From the NCBI GenBank assembly GCA_013400115.1, contig VXBP01004622.1, forward strand, positions 248,001 through 312,000: a stretch of 64,000 nucleotides of DNA, given 5' to 3'. The position numbers and the translations under genes were made by a program. The notes beneath the pieces were generated by a model. That model saw only the letters and a list, made by a program, of their open reading frames with translations, ran no database searches and was not told the origin of the DNA. The DNA is from Rhinopomastus cyanomelas. Lineage: Eukaryota > Chordata > Aves > Bucerotiformes > Rhinopomastidae. Positions 57,001 to 64,000 of the stretch are shown here, one piece after another. Each line of letters opens with the position of its first letter. Position 1 is the first letter of the stretch.

Positions 57001-59684
57001 TGGCTCTTAGGTTACTGACATCCTAGTGTTTAAGGCTCTTGCAAGGGTCCTGCACCTTGCGTTGAGATGTTGGGTTTTCCAAGGGTGTAGAAGCAGTGCA
57101 TGTATCCTGGGTGGATCTGTACAGCCTCTGCCCTAAATACTGCAGGTATTATTAGATGCCTTCCTTGCCATGCTAAGGCATTGGAAAAAAATTGTTCCTA
57201 CTTCTCACAATTAAGATTATGACCTTTGGATATATTTTTAATGGAGCCAAATGTCCTGGTGCTCTGTGGGAAAACTGAGGAAGCCATTTTGGGGAAGTGG
57301 GAAGGCTGGATTGCTGTTGTGAGACAGCAGCACTAGAACACCTCTAAAAACCATCCCTGTTAGCACACGAGCTGGCTGCTGTGACTTGTGTGTATCGTGT
57401 ATCCTGGAAGTTCAGTAACACTTCGGGGGCTCCTTACTTTTGCATAATCTAGATGTAAACGTTATGATTCATAATTGGCTCCGTAGCATAGGAAGTAGGC
57501 ATCATTTTTCTTCCCTGAAGTTTTTCAAATTACTGTAGCAACTGTTCCTGATGCGTGCCAGGAAGACAGTGATCACAACATAAAAGTCTACAGAACTCTG
57601 TAAATCAGTTCCACAAAAGATTACAGTTTTTAGGCAAAGCGCTCAGATACTGGTCCAAAGTGAAGTTGTCTCACTTCTCCATATTATACCACGTGCATTT
57701 ACTGACCGTTTGCGTTTAAGGCTGCTGCTTACAAAACTATGTCCAAACTGGGTAAAGCCTTTGAAGATGTGGTTAAAGCTAACTGCACTGAGAGAGATGA
57801 TCACAATTACCTGTTTCTTGGGGTGGGGGCTGCTTGGAAAAGGCCTGTTTATTCAACTAAGCTTTTGCTGGTTTGGTTTCAGTTGTGTAGCTCGTAGGGA
57901 AGGAGACTAAAGCTGCTACACTTCTCATCTCATTTACTGTATCTCTTAACCATACCATAGATGAGCCATTTAGTTTATTTTCACGCTTGTAATGTCTTCA
58001 TATGATTCCTGTTTTCCCCTTCTTTCCTGCTGTATAGATTCCTAAAGGAAAGTCCAACTGTTCATTTCCTAAAACTCTACTTTGTAAGTCTTTGTCATGG
58101 CTTAATGAACATTTCAGCGTCAGTTTTTCTTCCAGTCACTAATCGTGCTTGCCTCTGTCACCCTCTTGCTGCTGATAATTGCTTGTATCGTTGGCTCCAT
58201 TCCAGAGCTAAGCAATGTCCTACCACTTTGTGACCTGTTACCCTGTGCAGGTCCAGTTCGCTTGACTAAGATCCAGAGTAACTGACATGTTTGGGAGTTG
58301 AGCTGCATACCTGGATGGATATTAAGAATATTTGGGCATGAGAAGAAATTTCACAACCGCCTGTTACAGGAGTTTTTGCTTAAATGCGTTGGCTAGAGCA
58401 TGCTCAGATCTTCTTTTGATCGTTTTCCTGGGTTAGGGCCTCTGCTTTCCTCTCTTAAATGATCTGTAGTGTATTTGCAAACGTAAAGTTTACTGTTGCT
58501 GAGTATCAGGTATCCTGTGTTCCCAGGCCACCAAAACCACCTGGTATTGTGCCTAGTGAGAACTGAATCTGGACATGCTCTGAGCAGACACTCCAGTTAT
58601 CTGCTGGAAGTCACTAGTCTCATTGGATTGGGTTTTATTGCAGATGCAGTTTGTGAATGGGTCGTTGTTGGTTATTGCCCTGGGGCAGTACCATCTCCCA
58701 TGCTTAAGCTTAATTGTAAAGAAAACATTTTTCAGTTTCTCTCCTCACACTGGCATAGTCCTGCATGTGTTACGGCACCAGCTGAAGTGCAGTCAGCTTT
58801 TCCTGTTGCAGTAGAAATGGGGCAAAGCGATGCAGAAGGCATTTGCCATGTGTCTCGCCCAGGGCAGCTGAGGAACAACCAGACGCTTCTACCAGAGTCT
58901 CTACGGACAGCCTTCCACTTCACTGCATGCACAGCCTGGCTGAGTAGGTCCAAACTGGCTGTTCACTGGAGAGATTAATTTCCACTCACTGTTTTCCTCC
59001 AGTAACCTCAAGCTCAAGGTTTCTTGTCCAAAGGTGCACTTGGAGGAGGGACATTTTTCCATGATTTGTTTTGGTAGCTGTAATTAACACATCCTGTCAC
59101 TGTGACTTCCCCAAACTGACCACAGTGTTTGCTGTTGTTGAGTCCTGAGTGGACTTGGGCAGAAAAATGCTTCATTTCTAAGAACAGTTTTGGTCTGGTT
59201 TCTTTAGCTAGAAAACAGGTGCTGTCCTTAGTGCTCTCTGGAGTAGAGATGAGGCTTCTAGGAAGGTTTCTGTGCAGGGATGTTGATTGACAGCCATGCT
59301 GATGACTTTTGTCTTGGCTGTCCATCTCCTGATCACATGCGCACTCTCAGTTTTCAGACACAATGGTGTGTTGTTTGTCCTTAGGACAGAGGATGTCTTC
59401 TAACAGCCTGTGCTACAGTTGTGTATGAAATGGGACGAGGTGACTCTAAAGCTTGAGTTCCATGGAAACGCTTCACACCAGACGTGGCTGTGGGGAGCGT
59501 GCGTGTGTCATTTGTGCAAGTGTGAGGAGCGTGTGTACCTGCATGGAATTATTAATCTCTAGGTCCTTGTTAAAGTGCTCTGGGTCTTGTGTTTAAAAGT
59601 TAACGCTCCTTCCTTTCAAATGCTTCCGCAGGTGAAGAACAGAATAAAGAAGCGCTGCAGGATGTGGAAGATGAAAACCAGTGA
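39016..59684 (+). CDS. YWHAE: YWHAE, 14-3-3 protein epsilon (6 coding exons)
   Basis: Coding exons 39016-39079, 48994-49193, 54574-54680, 55409-55615, 55702-55838 and 59632-59684 total 768 nt: 255 residues plus TGA, the exact length of mammalian 14-3-3 epsilon. As far as I can recall, the protein is identical to the human one. The phosphopeptide-binding basic triad is present (Lys50, Arg57, Arg130 with Tyr131), as are the [11 protein letters not shown] and LWTSDMQGD helices and the acidic tail VEDENQ. 14-3-3 epsilon is a cytosolic dimer that binds phosphoserine/threonine motifs in many signalling and cell-cycle proteins. All introns are GT-AG. The ATG follows CACGAC and gives the family N-terminus [12 protein letters not shown]. 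It is downstream of CRK in the same direction, as in human. Confidence 0.98.
39141..39331 (+). promoter_or_regulatory. YWHAE: Cluster of three YY1-type sites
   Basis: AAAATGGCGGC occurs exactly at 39141-39151, 39197-39207 and 39321-39331, all on the plus strand. The first two share a 17-bp identical block, so local duplication is possible. The motif is the classic extended YY1 consensus; binding is inferred. Confidence 0.65.
44479..44990 (-). mobile_element. Ancient LINE (CR1/L3-like) reverse-transcriptase relic
   Basis: The minus strand has an 81-codon open frame with the reverse-transcriptase block [17 protein letters not shown], followed by a [17 protein letters not shown] block. Just upstream, in the same frame but with stops, are CLINLL-like and [13 protein letters not shown] segments that match the order of LINE reverse-transcriptase motifs. 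The catalytic YxDD block was not found, so this is a broken fragment. It is older and of a different subfamily from the CR1 3' ends elsewhere in the window. Confidence 0.82.
48994..49193 (+). CDS. YWHAE: YWHAE coding exon 2
   Basis: A 200-nt exon for residues 22-88 ([15 protein letters not shown]... to REYRQM), including the ligand-groove residues Lys50 and Arg57. The acceptor is TTTTCCTCCTAG and the donor GTAAGA. Confidence 0.98.
49194..54573 (+). other. YWHAE: YWHAE intron 2 (5.4 kb)
   Basis: No young repeat recognised. A 165-codon plus-strand frame at 50626-51123 looks like chance. A lysine-rich minus-strand double frame at 53842-54202 is discussed under findings. Confidence 0.75.
54574..54680 (+). 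CDS. YWHAE: YWHAE coding exon 3
   Basis: A 107-nt exon for residues 89-123 ([20 protein letters not shown]...) plus two bases of Met124. The acceptor is TTTTAACAG and the donor GTAAGT. Confidence 0.97.
54681..55408 (+). other. YWHAE: YWHAE intron 3
   Basis: A 728-bp intron with no recognised element. Confidence 0.8.
55409..55615 (+). CDS. YWHAE: YWHAE coding exon 4
   Basis: A 207-nt exon for residues 124-192 plus two bases of Arg193 ([15 protein letters not shown]... to SPDRAC). It holds the binding-groove Arg130-Tyr131. The following intron 4 (55616-55701) is only 86 nt. Confidence 0.98.
55702..55838 (+). CDS. YWHAE: YWHAE coding exon 5
   Basis: A 137-nt exon for residues 193-238 ([16 protein letters not shown]... 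to TSDMQGD). The acceptor is TGCTTACAG and the donor GTAAGT. Confidence 0.98.
55839..59631 (+). other. YWHAE: YWHAE intron 5 (3.8 kb)
   Basis: AT-balanced sequence with no recognised repeat. A 160-codon plus-strand frame at 58496-58978 has no protein-like signature and is treated as chance. Confidence 0.75.
59632..59684 (+). CDS. YWHAE: YWHAE terminal coding exon 6
   Basis: Encodes [17 protein letters not shown] and TGA, the acidic tail specific to the epsilon isoform. The acceptor is TTCCGCAG. It is too short to stand out as an open frame. Confidence 0.96.
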
Positions 59685-60550
59685 GACACAAAGGCCAACA
59701 AGAGAACCCATCTCTGACCACCCTTCCCCTTCCCCACAAAAACCCTCAGTGTCACTCTGAGAACCACCAAATCTGACTTTTACATTGGGTCTCAGAATTT
59801 AGGTTCCTGCCCTGTTGGGTTTCTTTATTTTTATTTTTTTTTACACAGTTTAAAAGTTCTTAAAGGCAAGAGTGAATTTCTGTGGATTTTACTGGTGCCA
59901 GCTTTTAGGTTCTTTAAGACACTAACAGGACTGCGTAAAGGCTCTTTCAGCATTACTGTATTGCCTCCTGCCAGCTGTGGCGAGGATGCCGTTAGACGTG
60001 GAGGTCGCACCCGAAGGCCGGTTAGAGTCGTTAGGGGGAGGTTCGTTATGGCGAGGTGTAGTGCGCATGTGGTGGCGTTTTTCTTTTTTTATAACTGTTT
60101 AAACCGAAATTTTATACCAATGTTTAAACTTAGTTGGGTGTTTAGCTTGAAGTTACAGGTTGCATTGGGACATATATTGTAGTGGTTTTACTGTATAAAA
60201 AACAAGAGTTTCCAAACTGCTGAAATGTTGCTGAAAATCATGGTGCTGGTAACAGTTCAACAATCCGTGGCTGCTCATTCTTGCCTATTCTTTATTCTTC
60301 CTCAAAGCAGGTTAGCATTGAAGGTGGCATTGATAAGCCTGCATGCGTGTTCAATATTTTTTCTTTCTCCCTCCCCTTTCCCCATCTCCCTTCGCTCGCT
60401 CAACCTCTTTTGTTCAGTATGTGTAACTTGAAGCTAATTTGTACTACTGGATATCTGACTGGAGCCACAGATACAGAATCTGTATTGTTCTTACTGAAAC
60501 ACAGCATGGAATTAACATTAAACTTAAATAAAACAAACCTAAATTAAAAA
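59685..60550 (+). other. YWHAE: YWHAE 3' UTR
   Basis: Non-coding sequence from the stop to the poly(A) site. It contains an unusual CpG-dense patch at about 59978-60075 inside otherwise AT-rich UTR, followed by T-rich and pyrimidine-rich stretches. Confidence 0.85.
60527..60532 (+). terminator. YWHAE: YWHAE poly(A) signal
   Basis: AATAAA inside AACTTAAATAAAACAAACC, with an A-rich likely cleavage region at about 60545-60550. It is the only canonical signal I saw after the stop codon. Confidence 0.8.
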
Positions 60551-63221
60551 TGCCAAACACTACTCTGCCTTTCTTTGACGTTGTAGTTATTTCCGCGAGA
60601 GTAACGTCCCTTTGTTGCTTTAGGAACATGTGGAGAGAGGGAGAGAGAGAAGTCTGCAGCATTGCTCTTCAGACATGAGAGAAAGTAAGATCCCGGTGTT
60701 GTGCGTAAGTAGCACTGCGCTGAGGCCGGCCTCCTCGAGGAAACCTGCTCTGCAGCAGGAGGAAGCAGCAGCTCTTCCACCCCACTGACTTAATCTTTCC
60801 CAGCCTGAATGCATAAAAACCTGTGATCAGGTTGGAGCATTCCTCTCGCCCTTAGAGCTGTCCTGGTCCAGCTGCATGGATCACGGTGAGAAGGAAAATG
60901 TTATCTTCTCACCCTCCCTGCTTAGCTGATGTCCTGGAAATCTCTCTCTATGAATAATCTGCTCCTCCTGGTAGATGGTGGTAGGGCTGTCCTCTATGCA
61001 GACAGAACCAAAGAGAGTGAAATGGGAGCAGGGGGTGGAAAATCATACCCTTAAAAACCAAGAAATGCAACCAAACAGTTTCTGCAGCAAAAGTCAGGTC
61101 TGTGTTTTCTGTAAAAATTTATTGAGCGTAGTCTTGCAGAGGTTACACAGAGCGTATCCATCCCGTATCGTATGTACACGAGCAATACCGTGGCTGGGGC
61201 GCGTGTCCTGCCGTGTGTACGGCAACGCCAGGCCTTGGCGACTGCCTGGGGGCACAAACCAAAAGAGACTGAGCTGAGCCGCTGGTAGGGGAGCGGCAGC
61301 ACGTTAGTCTGGCGCTCACTCAGGGCTTACCATAACCATTGCTGCTCCGGCATCGGGACCGAGGTGGAAGGTGAAGGATTTCTAAGGCAAGTGGAGTGCA
61401 GAATGCACCATTTTTGGTCTGGAACTTGGAAACTGCAGCTGTGACTGCACTCAGCAGGTCTCTGACCCGGAGCTGGCAACCCTGTAGCCACTTGGGCTCT
61501 GTTAAACAAAGGTACGTAGCCTCTGTGTCTCTTCCAGCGCTGGGTTAGAGCTGTGAGGGGATGCAGCTGGCCTGGGGTGCTGCTGCCTTACAGAGTAGTT
61601 GCCAGCAGCTGGTCAGTAGTGCCGGCAGGGCTGAACTTGCCATCTCTTCCTCTTCAAGGCAGGACCAAGAGGCATTCGGAGAAGCACTGGAGCTTTATTG
61701 TGGCAACTTAAACTTCCAGTTACGGCTAAAGACAATAGGAAAAGCAATTTTCTGTGAGGGTGCTGCTCTGAGCCTGATGAGTGGGGTTGGGAAAGGGCCT
61801 AGGGACTCCTAGACAAGGTGGGAGAGAAACCACAGCCTGTGTCTGAGGACTAGAGATTTCGTTTCCGGCCTGGAGCAGCATCAAGAAGTGGTAACCTCTG
61901 AAGTTTGTGGTGTGTTTGGCTGTGGAGACATGAAAAAGTTCCTGCAGTATAAAAATAGAGCAAGAAATGGGACAGGTGACTGAAAAAAAGTTAAGAGTCT
62001 CTGGATACAGATCAGTGAAGAAGCTGTGTTATGAGTTCCTCATGTTCAGACCTTAAAAACTAAAACCAAGACAAATTCCGGATCTAAAATCATAGAAGCT
62101 TCCACATCAACTCCATTTCTTGTAGTGCATCTCTCAGAACTCAGCTATAAAGTATTTACAGGGTTTTACTCATTTACACAATATGGCTTTAGTATCTCGT
62201 AACACAAAGCATCACCAAAACTTCTCCGAGCAGGATTCTTCATCAAATATTCTTTTCCAATATCAGTTTTGGCATCTCATCGGTTGGGCTGACAAAGCAG
62301 CAGAGGTGGTTGTGTTTCCCCGTTGTGCTTTTTGATGACCACAAGCACCAATTTTGGTCATTTCCATCAGGGCTTTAAACTCTAATTTAGAGTCAGAGCT
62401 GCTTCTCTCTCAAAGCCCGTGATCCGTGGTTTCAGCGACATCGCGTTGGACCCGTGCATTTGCCACTAAAGTAAGGAAGAAAAGGCCTTTCTCTTGGAAC
62501 TTTCATCTTAAGACAAGAAAGCAGGATGCGGTTTGTGGTTTTTCTGAAAGTGCAGCTCTTTGGTAATGAACAGTGAGCAAAGCAAGGGAGCGGGGCGGTT
62601 TGCTGGCAACAACGTCCAGCCGATTCTATAGGGTGCAGTCAGACACTGGAGGGAAAGGTCAGGTCATGGTGGCTCGTTTCATCATCGAGAATTCAGACGA
62701 GGAGCAACCTGCAGGAGAAGGACAAGCTAGAATGGGTGTTGAAAACAAAGATGCCACAATGGCCCCTGAACACCTCGATGAGCGCCTCATGCCTGGCTTG
62801 TAGAATTCAGCTGTTAGGCTGCACAGCTGGCTCTGCAGGGAGGAACAGAAGCTGCAGGAAAAAGCAGTGGACACTGGAGATTTGGTTAGTTACGGCCAAA
62901 GCACTGGGACTCCTCTATCTGAAGTTTCTCCCTAGGCCAGCAGTACAGGAAGTTGCTTTGCCAAGGAGGGGAGGGGCTGGGGGGAAAAAACTGATGGGAT
63001 GTTTCTTCATACTCCAGAATAACTCTGGTTTGTTGTTAGGAAATAAAGCAGCCTGACCCTCCCTGGAGTTTGCGCACGTTCAGCCTGTTCCCAGGCACAG
63101 GCTACAGGCGTTCCCTAGCACCAGGAAATCCCACAGCACTGCTGCCTTTATGGCTTTTTACTGGCTGGGGCTGTTTGAGTGAAGAGCAGAGTGGAAGTGC
63201 TGCCACCTGGGCTGGATGCTC
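60551..63221. other. Region downstream of YWHAE, no gene resolved
   Basis: About 2.7 kb without a recognised exon. A minus-strand AATAAA at 61118-61123 (TTTATT on plus), followed at higher coordinates by moderately CpG-rich sequence, could be the 3' end of a convergent gene. None of the open frames resembles a protein I know. Confidence 0.6.
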
Positions 63222-63815
63222 TGAATCATAGAATCACTACTGGCTGGAAGGGACCTCGAAAGACCATCCAGTCCAATCCCCCTGCAACAGCAGGATCACC
63301 TAGACCAAGCCGCACAGGAACACATCCAGGTGGGTCTTAAACATCTCCAGTGATGGAGACTCCACTACCCCCCTGGGCAGCCTGTTCCAGGGCTCTGTCA
63401 CCCTCACCGTGAAGAAGTTCCTTCTCAGGTTGATGTGGAACCTTCTATGTTCCAGCTTACAACCATTGCCCCTCGTCCTATCACTACATGGCACTAAGAA
63501 TAGCCCAGCTCCATCCTCCCGACACCCACCCCTCAAATATTTGTAGACATTAATGAAGTCACCCCTCAGTCTCCTCCAAGTTAAAAAGACCCAGCTCCCT
63601 CAGCCTCTCCTAATAACAGAGGTGATCGACCTCCTTCTTCATCTTTGTTGCCGTTCGCTGGACCCTCTCCAGCAGCTCCACATCCCTCTTGAACCGAAGA
63701 TCCCAGAACTGGACACAAGACTCCAGATATGGTCTCACCAGGGCAGAGTAGAGGGGGAGAAGAAGCTCCCTCGATCTGCTAACAACCCCCCTTCTGATCC
63801 ACCCCAGGATGCTGT
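63222..63815 (-). mobile_element. CR1 LINE, 0.6 kb
   Basis: The plus strand reads TGAATCATAGAATCACTACT, GACCATCCAGTCCAATCCCC, CCTGGGCAGCCTGTTCCAGG, TTCCTTCTCAGGTTGATGTG, CTCAGTCTCCTCC and TCCAGAACTGGACACAAGAC in the expected reverse-complement order. The 3' end is well preserved and the 5' end truncated. The low divergence between its blocks and those at 17715-18300 suggests a fairly young subfamily. Confidence 0.94.
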
Positions 63816-64000
63816 GAATGTTCTGGATTTATTGCGTAACACCCTTTCATCCAGGTGCACGACTGTACCTGACTGGCAGGGAGGCTACACACAGTCTGAG
63901 AAGGGAACAGAGTGTTGTGGGAGTGGTTTGCTTCCTGTGTGTTTGAATGTCTAAAGCTTGGTTTGCAGCAGAGTCAGAGCTAGAGCATTAGAGCCTGAAC
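63816..64000. other. Right edge, nothing recognised
   Basis: Unique-looking sequence after the CR1; no coding or RNA feature seen. Confidence 0.6.

Noticed and set aside
58496..58978. 160-codon plus-strand frame in YWHAE intron 5
   Set aside because: No domain or composition bias. The exon 5 to exon 6 junction is already in frame without it.
62573..62874. Overlapping plus- and minus-strand frames near 62.6-62.9 kb
   Set aside because: Neither strand gives a recognisable protein, and no splice or promoter context supports a gene.
1..64000. tRNA, rRNA, snoRNA or microRNA hairpins and any novel multi-gene system
   Set aside because: None could be supported by reading alone. A covariance-model scan would be needed for small RNAs. 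The layout is ordinary vertebrate genes with repeats.

Overview
The window is vertebrate nuclear DNA, almost certainly from a bird. Split genes use ordinary GT-AG introns, and there are many CR1 LINE copies with the avian-type 3' end. The CRK protein carries the bird-type SH2 insert (Gly-Gly-Arg-Arg-Ala-Gly..., then Leu-Asn-Pro-Thr-Arg) in place of the proline-rich mammalian one. It is not identical to the chicken CRK I remember, so a non-chicken bird is likely. The species cannot be fixed from this window.

Three complete protein-coding genes are resolved exon by exon, and every junction keeps frame. (1) NCBP3 (C17orf85), minus strand, 13 coding exons between 16661 and 478, 604 codons: an RNA cap-binding and mRNP export factor. 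Its 3' UTR runs off the left edge. (2) CRK, plus strand, 3 coding exons between 20733 and 33788, 305 codons: an SH2-SH3-SH3 adaptor. Its 3' UTR of about 3.2 kb ends near 36980. An internal donor in exon 2 encodes the short CRK-I isoform. (3) YWHAE, plus strand, 6 coding exons between 39016 and 59684, 255 codons: 14-3-3 epsilon, with poly(A) near 60550. CRK and YWHAE are in tandem; NCBP3 is head to head with CRK across about 4 kb. Each gene has its own CpG-rich promoter.

Region by region: 1-16850 NCBP3, with several CR1 fragments in its introns; 16850-20350 intergenic, with a 0.6 kb CR1 and a weak LTR-like stretch; 20350-36990 CRK, with no recognisable CR1 in its introns; 36990-38700 a repeat cluster made of CR1, a hAT-type DNA transposon, CR1 and an old CR1; 38700-60550 YWHAE, with an ancient LINE reverse-transcriptase relic in intron 1; 60550-64000 intergenic, ending in another CR1. 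No tRNA, rRNA, CRISPR array or prokaryotic feature was seen.

The genes are not one pathway. CRK and 14-3-3 epsilon are both phospho-dependent signalling adaptors (phosphotyrosine and phosphoserine/threonine readers). NCBP3 works on RNA. I found no evidence of a new biological system. The points most worth a second look are a CR1 that appears to supply the branch site and 3' splice region of NCBP3 exon 9, the exactly preserved CRK-I splice option, the hAT element, a YY1-site cluster in YWHAE intron 1, and decayed lysine-rich reading frames on the minus strand inside CRK and YWHAE introns.
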